This document shows, in pieces, positions 17,555 to 24,253 of a DNA stretch of 41,439 nucleotides. Origin of the DNA: Bacteroidaceae bacterium (GTDB lineage Bacteria; Bacteroidota; Bacteroidia; Bacteroidales; Bacteroidaceae); contig JAEEGS010000030.1 in assembly GCA_016280445.1 (NCBI GenBank), forward strand, positions 1 to 41,439. Reading direction: 5' to 3'. The stretch's first letter is position 1. Each line of letters opens with the position of its first letter. A program made the position numbers and the translations under genes. The notes under the pieces are model-generated. The model did not search any database and had not been told where the DNA came from. It saw nothing but the letters and a program-made list of their open reading frames with translations.

Positions 17555-19015
17555 TTATTTTCTTGGGTCTGTTACTACTCCTGTGATGGCTGATGCAGCC
17601 ACAACCAGCGGTGAAGCAAGAATGGTGCGGGCACCTGGACCTTGACGACCGACGAAGTTGCGGTTGCTGGTAGAAATGGAGAGTTTTCCTGCTGGCACCT
17701 TGTCGGGATTCATGGCGAGGCACGAAGAACAAGATGGCAGACGGAGTTCAAAGCCTGCTTCTTCCAGAATCTTGTCGATGCCTTCGTCGATGATTTGCTG
17801 ACGAACAAGCCAAGAGCCCGGAACGAGCCAAGCCACCACATTGTCAGCCTTCTTCTTGCCCTTCACCACAGAGGCAAAGGCACGGAAATCTTCTATGCGA
17901 CCATTGGTGCAAGCACCGAGAAAGCAGTAATCCACAGGCACTCCTTCGAGTTTTTGTCCGGGTTCGAACTGCATGTATTCAAGCATGCTGAGGAACTGCG
18001 AACGGTCAGCCTCTGGAATCTCTTCAAGTGTAGGAATCGCCTCATCAATGGCGATACCAGCACCTGGGTTTGTTCCGTAGGTGATGCGTGGAGCAATGTC
18101 CTCGGCACGATAAGTCACCTCCTTGTCGAACACGGCATCCTCGTCCGAGCAGAGTTTCTTCCACTCTTCCACAGCCTTGTCCCAATCAGCACCTTTGGGT
18201 GCATATTCACGTCCTTTCAGATAAGCGAAGGTGGTTTCATCAGGAGCAATCAGACCTGCACGTGAACCCATCTCTATAGAGAGGTTGGAGAGCGTCAGAC
18301 GTCCTTCCATGCTCATGTTGCGAACAGCAGAACCTGCATACTCAACAGCATAGCCAGTAGCACCCGAAGTGGTCATCTGCGCCATGATGTAGAGTGCCAC
18401 ATCCTTAGCGGTCGTGCCCTTGGGGAGTGTACCTTCGATGTTGATGCGCATGGTCTTGGGCTTGCTCTGGAGGATGCACTGTGATGCCAGCACCTGTGCC
18501 ACTTCACTTGTTCCGATACCCATTGCAATAGCACCCACCGCACCATGTGTAGAAGTGTGGGAGTCACCACATACGATGGTCATGCCAGGCAAAGACAGCG
18601 CCTTCTCTGGACCCACCACATGGATGATGCCGTTGTCCTTCGTACCCATCGCAAAGTGCTTGATGCCGAACTCCTCGCAATTGGCTTTCAGCGTCTCCAC
18701 CTGCTTTCTTCCTACGGGGTCGTTGATGACCTCCTGCTGGTCAGAAGGAGTGTTATGGTCAGGCATTGCCACCACATGGTCAGGGCGGAACACCTTGATG
18801 TTCTTATCTCTCAATGTGTCGAACGCCTGCGGACTCGTCACCTCGTGTGCATACAAGCGGTCGATATACAATTGTGTGGGACCGTCCTCCACGTTCTGCA
18901 CGACGTGGGCATCCCATATCTTATCAAAGAGAGTAGACCCTCTCCGCCCTGCGGGCACCTCCCCCATAATGGGGAGGGAACCATCCGGTTTGTTTGTATT
19001 CTCGTATTCTTTCAT
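17555..19015 (-). CDS. leuC: 3-isopropylmalate dehydratase large subunit, with an element-derived N-terminus
   Basis: A 486-residue aconitase-family enzyme. The [4Fe-4S] ligands are present: Cys369 in GACTNGR and Cys429/Cys432 in PSCSSC. Substrate-site motifs DHNTPS (86-91), [19 protein letters not shown] (150-168) and [11 protein letters not shown] (450-460) are typical. It acts with LeuD in leucine synthesis. The family normally begins at about [12 protein letters not shown]; here that follows 27 extra residues, of which 10-27 ([18 protein letters not shown]) are translated from the palindrome of the DUF559-bearing element and 1-9 from its interior. ATG 19015 overlaps the DUF559 stop by 4 bases (ATGA); ATG 18967 inside the palindrome is an alternative. 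The core enzyme appears intact. Confidence 0.96.
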   Translation of the reverse strand: MKEYENTNKPDGSLPIMGEVPAGRRGSTLFDKIWDAHVVQNVEDGPTQLYIDRLYAHEVTSPQAFDTLRDKNIKVFRPDHVVAMPDHNTPSDQQEVINDPVGRKQVETLKANCEEFGIKHFAMGTKDNGIIHVVGPEKALSLPGMTIVCGDSHTSTHGAVGAIAMGIGTSEVAQVLASQCILQSKPKTMRINIEGTLPKGTTAKDVALYIMAQMTTSGATGYAVEYAGSAVRNMSMEGRLTLSNLSIEMGSRAGLIAPDETTFAYLKGREYAPKGADWDKAVEEWKKLCSDEDAVFDKEVTYRAEDIAPRITYGTNPGAGIAIDEAIPTLEEIPEADRSQFLSMLEYMQFEPGQKLEGVPVDYCFLGACTNGRIEDFRAFASVVKGKKKADNVVAWLVPGSWLVRQQIIDEGIDKILEEAGFELRLPSCSSCLAMNPDKVPAGKLSISTSNRNFVGRQGPGARTILASPLVVAASAITGVVTDPRK

Positions 19016-19466
19016 AATGATAAATGTTCTTTTATTCTTTTAATTACTTGTTCTGCTGAACAGAAGACTTCTTCATTGGTGAAACGCACAATAGAAAATC
19101 CCATTTGTTCAATTAATACAGTCCTTATTCTATCTTCTTCTATTTGGGTATCTACAAAATGATAGCCCCCATCAACCTCCACAATCAGCTTTTTCTCCAA
19201 ACAAATGAAATCTGCAATATAATCGTAAACAACATATTGCCGTCTGAATTTGACGCCTAAAGCACCACCTTTCAGTAATCGCCAAAGATATCTCTCGGCC
19301 TCGGTCGGATGTTCCCTGTTTTTCCTTGCGAAATCCTTCAATAGCGCATACTTATCTGGACTTGCTGTTCGGAAATACGGAGGTGCCTCATACTGTTCCA
19401 TCACTGTCGAATCACACCCCGCATGGTCTCCCTCCCCATTATGGGGGAGGGCTGGGGAGAGGGTCT
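18935..19466. mobile_element. 532-bp DUF559-bearing element bounded by inverted palindromes
   Basis: The left palindrome (18935-18988, plus orientation) and the right one (19417-19466, inverted) have the same AGACCC/GGGTCT outer ends and orientation as the 159-bp elements, but the spacer here holds the DUF559 gene. The right end stops one base short of the leuA stop codon (19468-19470); the left end lies within leuC's reading frame and supplies its start codon. The left arm has an extra small hairpin GCCCTGCGGGC. Confidence 0.7.
19012..19401 (-). CDS. DUF559 family Vsr-like endonuclease, possible mobiliser of the palindromic elements
   Basis: The 129-residue protein is a complete DUF559 member (PD-(D/E)XK fold related to Vsr). 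It shows [39 protein letters not shown] with Asp64, and [10 protein letters not shown] with Glu75 and Asp77, the expected metal-binding residues, followed by [20 protein letters not shown]. An in-frame GTG one codon upstream is possible; ATG 19401 is chosen. It lies inside the leu operon between leuA and leuC, with no role in leucine synthesis, and is bracketed by inverted palindromes. Its stop overlaps leuC's start, so leuC translation may depend on it. The cellular role of DUF559 proteins is not established; a link to element movement is my inference. Confidence 0.85.
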   Translation of the reverse strand: MEQYEAPPYFRTASPDKYALLKDFARKNREHPTEAERYLWRLLKGGALGVKFRRQYVVYDYIADFICLEKKLIVEVDGGYHFVDTQIEEDRIRTVLIEQMGFSIVRFTNEEVFCSAEQVIKRIKEHLSL

Positions 19467-19467
19467 T

Positions 19468-20970
19468 TTAACCTCTGAATTTATTGATACAGTCAATGTA
19501 TGCTTCGACAGAGGCAGTGACGATGTCGGTGTTGGCACCAAAACCATAGTAGAGGTGACCGTTGTTTTCCACCTGCATGTGCACCTTACCCATGTCGTCG
19601 GAGCCCTTCGAGATGGCCTGGATAGTGAACTCCTTGAGCGTCATCTTGCGCTTGATGATGCACTTCAGGGCATTGATGGCAGCATCCACAGGACCATTGC
19701 CCGATGCAGCGGCCTCAAAGTGTTCGTTCGCCACCTGCAAACCCATAGAAGCCACTGAACGGACGCCCTTACCTGTCGTCACTTGCAGATAATCCAGTTT
19801 CACGTTATGGGTGGCACTGCGCTCTGCACCTGCCAACACGAGGATGTCGTCATCCGTCACTTCCTTCTTCTTGTCAGCCAACTTCAAGAATTCCTCATAT
19901 ATCTTGTCGAGTTTCTCGCCTTCCACTTCCACACCATTCACACTCAGGCGATGCTTCAACGCAGCACGACCGCTTCGAGCCGTCAGCACGATGGCGTTGT
20001 CGTCGATTCCCACCTCCTTGGGATCCATGATTTCGTAAGTCGATGCGTTCTTCAGCACACCGTCCTGATGGATACCGCTTGAATGGGCAAACGCGTTCTT
20101 ACCCACAATCGCCTTGTTAGGCTGCACGGGCATATTCATCAGCGAGGACACCATGCGGCTTGTCGGATAAATCTTCGTCGTGTTGATGTTCGTCTCGATG
20201 CCGAGGTCGGGGTGGGTCTTGAAAATCATCGCCACCTCTTCCAGAGAAGTGTTACCGGCACGTTCGCCGATACCGTTGATGGTCACCTCCACCTGACGCG
20301 CACCACCCAGCACACCTGCAACGGTGTTGGCTGTTGCCATGCCGAGGTCATTATGGCAGTGGGTCGAGAGGATGGACTTGCCAGCGGCAAACGCATCCAC
20401 GTGCTCATAGAGGTACTTGATTTTCTCGTGATATTCGTTCGGCACACGGAAGCCCGTCGTGTCTGGGATGTTACAAACGGTTGCACCAGCCTTGGTCACA
20501 GCATCAATCACACGAGCCAGATACTCATTGTCCGTGCGACCGGCATCCTCTGCATAGAACTCCACATCCTCCACGTAACGCTTGGCATACTTCACGGCAG
20601 CCACCGCACGCTCAATGATTTCCTCGGGAGTCGAGTTGAACTTGTACTTGATGTGTGAAGGGCTCGTACCGATACCCGTGTGGATACGCTTGTGCTTGGC
20701 ATACTGCAAAGCCTCCACAGCCACGTCAATGTCCTTCTCCACTGCACGGGTCAACGCACAGATGGTAGGCCACGTCACTGCCTTCGAGATTTCAACCACA
20801 CTGTTGAAATCGCCAGGGCTGGAGATGGGGAATCCAGCCTCGATGACATCCACACCCAACGCCTCCAACTGCTTAGCCACCTGAATCTTCTCAACCGTGT
20901 TGAGCTGACATCCAGGCACCTGCTCGCCATCGCGGAGCGTCGTGTCAAAAATAAATAATCTATCTGCCAT
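19468..20970 (-). CDS. leuA: 2-isopropylmalate synthase
   Basis: A 500-residue enzyme condensing acetyl-CoA with 2-ketoisovalerate, the committed step of leucine synthesis. The TIM barrel carries [14 protein letters not shown] (9-22), the metal ligands HCHND (204-208) and [14 protein letters not shown] from 232; the C-terminal allosteric domain (about 370-495, [17 protein letters not shown] at its start) binds leucine in relatives. The frame stays open to 21021, but the extra 17 residues come from a palindromic element, so ATG 20970 is chosen. It is the first structural gene behind the leader peptide and attenuator. Confidence 0.97.
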   Translation of the reverse strand: MADRLFIFDTTLRDGEQVPGCQLNTVEKIQVAKQLEALGVDVIEAGFPISSPGDFNSVVEISKAVTWPTICALTRAVEKDIDVAVEALQYAKHKRIHTGIGTSPSHIKYKFNSTPEEIIERAVAAVKYAKRYVEDVEFYAEDAGRTDNEYLARVIDAVTKAGATVCNIPDTTGFRVPNEYHEKIKYLYEHVDAFAAGKSILSTHCHNDLGMATANTVAGVLGGARQVEVTINGIGERAGNTSLEEVAMIFKTHPDLGIETNINTTKIYPTSRMVSSLMNMPVQPNKAIVGKNAFAHSSGIHQDGVLKNASTYEIMDPKEVGIDDNAIVLTARSGRAALKHRLSVNGVEVEGEKLDKIYEEFLKLADKKKEVTDDDILVLAGAERSATHNVKLDYLQVTTGKGVRSVASMGLQVANEHFEAAASGNGPVDAAINALKCIIKRKMTLKEFTIQAISKGSDDMGKVHMQVENNGHLYYGFGANTDIVTASVEAYIDCINKFRG

Positions 20971-20976
20971 AATTAA

Positions 20977-21135
20977 AGACCCCCACTGTCCTTCATCTCC
21001 CCCCTCCATGGGGAGAGCCATCCGGATAGTTTCTTAAGGAGGCATTTTTTTATTATTATATTATATTTCCTATTCCCTTACATCCCGCATGGTCTCCCCT
21101 CCCCATTACGGGGGAGGGGCAGGGGGAGAGGGTCT
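20977..21135. mobile_element. 159-bp palindromic MITE-like element between attenuator and leuA
   Basis: Same length, ends and spacer organisation as 17394-17552; its left palindrome is more degenerate (CTCCCCCCTCCATGGGGAG). It begins 7 bases upstream of leuA and ends 7 bases from the attenuator's T tract, so it lies in the untranslated leader of leuA. Confidence 0.8.
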
Positions 21136-21142
21136 TCTTATA

Positions 21143-21177
21143 AAAGTAAAACCTTCCCCACAGCCATGAGAAAGGTT
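21143..21177 (-). terminator. Attenuator terminator of the leu operon
   Basis: On the minus strand AACCTTTC (21170-21177) pairs with GGAAGGTT (21150-21157), then TTTACTTTT follows. It lies 18 bases downstream of the leader peptide stop codon. Confidence 0.7.
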
Positions 21178-21264
21178 AAACATAATTCCGTATCGTTATG
21201 CTTGACAGCACACACGCACCTTTCTCACCTCCGACCCTGTAAGTGACTCCGTCGAGCCAAAGGT
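21167..21264 (-). promoter_or_regulatory. Leucine attenuator: competing RNA pairings
   Basis: Segment 2 (TGAGAAAGGT on the minus strand, 21218-21227) is exactly complementary to segment 3 (ACCTTTCTCA, 21167-21176), which overlaps the left arm of the terminator; pairing 2:3 would prevent termination. Segment 1 (ACCTTT, 21259-21264), just after the Leu codons, can instead pair with segment 2. A ribosome stalled at Leu codons would cover segment 1 and favour 2:3, reading through to leuA. Confidence 0.7.
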
Positions 21265-21312
21265 TCGTAGTGCCAAAAGGTTTAGAAGCGATGAGTTGCT
21301 ATACGTTGCCAT
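21196..21312 (-). CDS. Leucine-rich leader peptide of the leu operon
   Basis: A 38-codon frame beginning MATYSNSSLLNLLALRTFGS. Five Leu codons fall within seven positions (9, 10, 12, 13, 15) and use CTT, CTA and TTG. The ATG is 18 bases downstream of the -7 box and the stop lies just before the terminator. The layout is that of transcription-attenuation leaders of amino-acid operons; the peptide itself probably has no function after synthesis. Confidence 0.75.
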   Translation of the reverse strand: MATYSNSSLLNLLALRTFGSTESLTGSEVRKVRVCCQA

Positions 21313-21329
21313 TTATTCAAATTTGACTG

Positions 21330-21356
21330 CAAAGGTAACACATTCTTTCAAAACAA
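21330..21356 (-). promoter_or_regulatory. Promoter of the leu operon
   Basis: On the minus strand TTGTTTTG (21349-21356) and TACCTTTG (21330-21337) fit the Bacteroidetes -33/-7 consensus. Transcription would start about 10 bases before the leader peptide ATG. Confidence 0.75.
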
Positions 21357-21452
21357 CCACTTTTTTTGCCAAAAAAGTTTCAAAAACATGTCTGACACAT
21401 CAGAATCTTTGACATTTAAGGGCTATTTCGTTCATGTACCTCGCAGATGTTC

Positions 21453-21743
21453 TCACTCCATCTTGCCTGCCATGCGCATGCGAGCAGCAGCCGGGGTTGG
21501 CGGAGATATGATGTCGGCAGTGTTCTCCACGTTCTCCATCGGCGTGAAGTACGAGGGCGAAATCAGCGCCACCTTGTCGCCCGTCTTCAGATAGGCAGGT
21601 TGCACGCAGTTCAGCACTACCGGCTGGTCGGGGTTCGTGTTGTCATTATCGTCGCTGCACGAGGCCAACATGAGGCCGCAGAGCACGAACATGGCCAATC
21701 TTCTCACACGAGCAGAGAGCGCCCATCGCATCATTCTGTTCAT
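21453..21743 (-). pseudogene. Truncated LD-carboxypeptidase (S66 family) lipoprotein remnant
   Basis: The 96-residue frame has a lipoprotein signal (MFVLCGLMLASCSDDND, Cys about 29) and then VQPAYLKTGDKVALISPSYF, the start of an S66 LD-carboxypeptidase, a family of about 300 residues. After PMENVENTADI the similarity stops and a short tail (AAARMRMAGKME) ends at 21453. The catalytic Ser, Glu and His region is missing and I find no continuation downstream, so it is a deletion remnant of a murein-tripeptide-processing enzyme. It lies between the leu promoter and the repeat arrays. Confidence 0.65.
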
Positions 21744-21913
21744 AATGTTTGTCTGATGTGATATTTGTGTTACTTATATTCTAATTCGGCTACAAAAATA
21801 CGATAATTTTCGGAAACCCATGTCTTTTCACGCATATTTTTCAAGAACTTACGGGTCAGGACGACACTTTCCCCACGAATTGTTACATTTTCCATGATAT
21901 GAGCGACCGCCAC

Positions 21914-22051
21914 AACCTCAACGATGGGAGTGTAAGAACCTCAACGATGGAAGTGTAAGAACTTCAACGACGGAAGTGTAAGAACCTCAACGACGGGAGT
22001 GTAAGAACCTCCACTGACTCAGTGTAAGAGTCTCCATCAGGGTAGTGTAAG
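21914..22051. repeat. Six tandem 23-bp units (AACCTCAACGATGGGAGTGT-type)
   Basis: Units start at 21914, 21937, 21960, 21983, 22006 and 22029. All end in GTGTAAG; the last two have diverged in the middle. The period is exactly 23 bp, as in the unrelated-sequence array at 6455-6546. Confidence 0.9.
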
Positions 22052-22073
22052 CGATAAACTCGATTCCTTGTTG

Positions 22074-22150
22074 GAATTGATCAATTCGTAGAAGGAATTG
22101 ATGAATAAGTAGAAGGAATTGATCAATTCATAGAAGGAATTGATGAAGAG
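22074..22150. repeat. Tandem 21-bp units (GAATTGATCAATTCGTAGAA-type)
   Basis: Units start at 22074, 22095 and 22116 with a partial fourth at 22137. Alternate units contain the palindrome GAATTGATCAATTC. Confidence 0.85.
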
Positions 22151-22306
22151 AATTTGGAAGCGAAGTGAAAAGTGCCACCTTCGCGGCAAAAAGGGCGAAG
22201 GGGCGTGGAAACTTCCAAATTGCCAATGCAAAGATACGGATTTTTTTCGACTTTGTCAAGTGTTTTTCTCCTCATGCGCGTTTTTTTGAGTCAGAGCCCC
22301 AATAAA

Positions 22307-22338
22307 TTTGGTATTTCTCTCACTTAATCGTAACTTTG
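22307..22338 (+). promoter_or_regulatory. Promoter of the GH43 gene
   Basis: TTTG (22307-22310) and TAACTTTG (22331-22338), 20 bases apart, match the Bacteroidetes consensus. ATG 22362 is 24 bases downstream, which excludes the longer frame starting at 22308. Confidence 0.7.
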
Positions 22339-22361
22339 CCCCCATAATCACATACAACAAC

Positions 22362-24014
22362 ATGAAAACTATCATCAAAACCCTCATCGCAGCGACATGT
22401 TGCACCGCATTGGCAACATCCTGCAACAACAACACACCCCAAATAGCAGAAATGGCACAGCAAGCACTCAGCACTGTGGGCAACCCCTACATGCCTCTGT
22501 GGGAACACATTCCCGACGGAGAACCATACGTGTTCGAAGACCCCGACCACCCCGGAAAGTTCCGTGTATATGTTTATGGCTCGCACGACAACATGGTGAC
22601 GGGCTACTGCGGACGCGACCAGGTCGTGTGGTCGGCCGCGATTGACGACCTGACCCAATGGCGATACGATGGCGTCATTTTCAGCGTGGACAAGAATGCC
22701 AACGGCGAGCCTTTCGACTCCGCCGGCACGGCCGATGTGCTCTATGCACCCGACGTGACGCTGGTGGTTGCTCCCAATGGCGAGAAGACCTACTACCTCT
22801 ACCCCAACAACCAGGAGGGAGGACGAAATGGCATGGTGGCAAAGAGTGCGCGTCCCGACGGCCCCTTCGAAGTGTGCAACTGGAGCAAGCAGAATCCTAA
22901 CGAGACAGACGGTGTGCTGCGTTTCGACCCAGCCGTGTTTGTCGACGACGACGGCCGCGTGTACGGCTATTGGGGCTTCGAACGCTCCTATGCTGCCGAA
23001 CTCGACCCTGAAACGATGGCGACGGTGAAACCCGGCACCCAGATTGTGGAGGACATGATTTCGGGGCGTTACCAGCCGGGCAAGTTCCGTTTCTTCGAGG
23101 CCTCGAGCATCCGCAAAATTCAGGACAAATACATATTTATATATAGCCGCTTCACAGAGGAAGGCGAATTTGGCCTGCCTATGTCGAACTACACGCTGGC
23201 ATACGCATACAGCGACCAGCCGCTGGGACCATGGACCTACGGAGGCACCATCATCGACGCACGTGGACGTGAAAGAGATGAGCAGGGCAACATCATCGCC
23301 TCAGCCACTGTGGATGGCAACACCCACGGCAGCATTTGCGAAATCAATAACCAATGGTATGTGTTCTATCACCGACAGACAGGCACCGATGAGTATGCCC
23401 GTCAGGCGATGGTGGCTCCCATCGAGGTGAAGGTGGAAGAAGGGCTCGGCGGCAAGGTGGAGATTTGCGAGGCTGAATACACCTCGGAAGGTTTCTCGCT
23501 CAACGGACTCAATCCACAGGAACGCCACTCGGCAGGCATCGCTTGCTGGTACACAGGTCCCAAGGTGGCCGTACACGAGTGGCCCAACAACACGTTCTAT
23601 GGTTCGTATGTGGCAGCAGGTTACGGAACGGACGACAAGTTCGATGCGCCCTACGAACTGCGCAACAACACCAACGACGTGGTGAACAACACCGACGGTT
23701 CCATCGTTGGCTACAAATACTTCAACTTCGACCTCACACACGACAGGAAAGACGTCGTGCTGCAAATCAACCTGACACCCGAGGGCATCAACGGCACCAT
23801 CGAAATCATGGCTGGCGTCCCTTGGACATCGAGAGGCGGACGACTGCTGGGCACCATCGAACTGAAGGCCGACATGCCTAAGAAGCCAACGGAAGTGTCA
23901 GCAGAACTGCCCATCATCGGCGAACTGGAAGGCAAGTGCGCCATCTTCTTCAAGTTTAAATCAGACACGAAAGAGAAGTCGCTCTGCACCCTGCACGACT
24001 TTGTATTTAAATAA
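22362..24014 (+). CDS. Glycoside hydrolase family 43 lipoprotein
   Basis: The 550-residue protein has a lipoprotein signal (ATCCTALATSC, Cys21), so it is anchored in the periplasm or on the surface. A five-bladed GH43 fold is indicated by FEDPDHPGKFRVYVYGSHD (Asp60 region), YAPDVTLV (129-136), FDPAVFVDDDGRVYGYWGF (188-206; Asp189), FFEASSIRK with candidate acid Glu246, and HGSICEINNQWYVFYHRQ (His322). Residues about 400-550 form a second beta-rich domain, possibly carbohydrate-binding. GH43 enzymes remove arabinofuranose or xylose from plant glycans; which bond is cut cannot be told. It is monocistronic with its own promoter. Confidence 0.85.
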   Translation: MKTIIKTLIAATCCTALATSCNNNTPQIAEMAQQALSTVGNPYMPLWEHIPDGEPYVFEDPDHPGKFRVYVYGSHDNMVTGYCGRDQVVWSAAIDDLTQWRYDGVIFSVDKNANGEPFDSAGTADVLYAPDVTLVVAPNGEKTYYLYPNNQEGGRNGMVAKSARPDGPFEVCNWSKQNPNETDGVLRFDPAVFVDDDGRVYGYWGFERSYAAELDPETMATVKPGTQIVEDMISGRYQPGKFRFFEASSIRKIQDKYIFIYSRFTEEGEFGLPMSNYTLAYAYSDQPLGPWTYGGTIIDARGRERDEQGNIIASATVDGNTHGSICEINNQWYVFYHRQTGTDEYARQAMVAPIEVKVEEGLGGKVEICEAEYTSEGFSLNGLNPQERHSAGIACWYTGPKVAVHEWPNNTFYGSYVAAGYGTDDKFDAPYELRNNTNDVVNNTDGSIVGYKYFNFDLTHDRKDVVLQINLTPEGINGTIEIMAGVPWTSRGGRLLGTIELKADMPKKPTEVSAELPIIGELEGKCAIFFKFKSDTKEKSLCTLHDFVFK

Positions 24015-24074
24015 TTAATTCAACTTTCGGAAGTTACCGGTTCTTTGCGGGCAAAGCGCTACGCGATGGCGCTC

Positions 24075-24184
24075 AGAAGTTAAAGGAGTTATAGGAGTTA
24101 AAGCCTATACTCTGTCAACTGTGGAGAGGAGTTTTCACGCCAGCATTACATTCGGCTTTAACTCCTCTAACTCCTTTAACTTCT
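24075..24184. repeat. 31-bp near-perfect inverted repeat after the GH43 gene
   Basis: 24075-24105 and 24154-24184 are inverted copies with one mismatch (core AAGTTAAAGGAGTTATAGGA), 48 bases apart. The right arm is extended by further AACTCC/TTTAAC units. It could serve as a terminator for GH43, but lacks a T tract. Confidence 0.8.
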
Positions 24185-24253
24185 TTAACTCCAAGAAAGT
24201 GGAGCTTGCGAAACTTTAGCTCGACGAAGTCAAACTTAAGTAATTAACAATTG

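Larger units (their letters stand above)
21744..22306. other. Intergenic region with tandem-repeat arrays
   Basis: Holds the 23-bp array (21914-22051), the 21-bp array (22074-22150) and AT-rich flanks. The only frame of note, a 64-codon minus-strand frame (22037-22231), is generated by the 21-bp repeats and is not taken as a gene. Confidence 0.6.

Noticed and set aside
20971-21021. 17-residue N-terminal extension of LeuA
   Set aside because: It is translated from the palindromic element and lacks family similarity; ATG 20970 gives the normal LeuA start.
22037-22231. 64-codon minus-strand frame with repeated INSFYELINSFY-type sequence
   Set aside because: It is produced by the 21-bp tandem array; no start signal and no homology were recognised.
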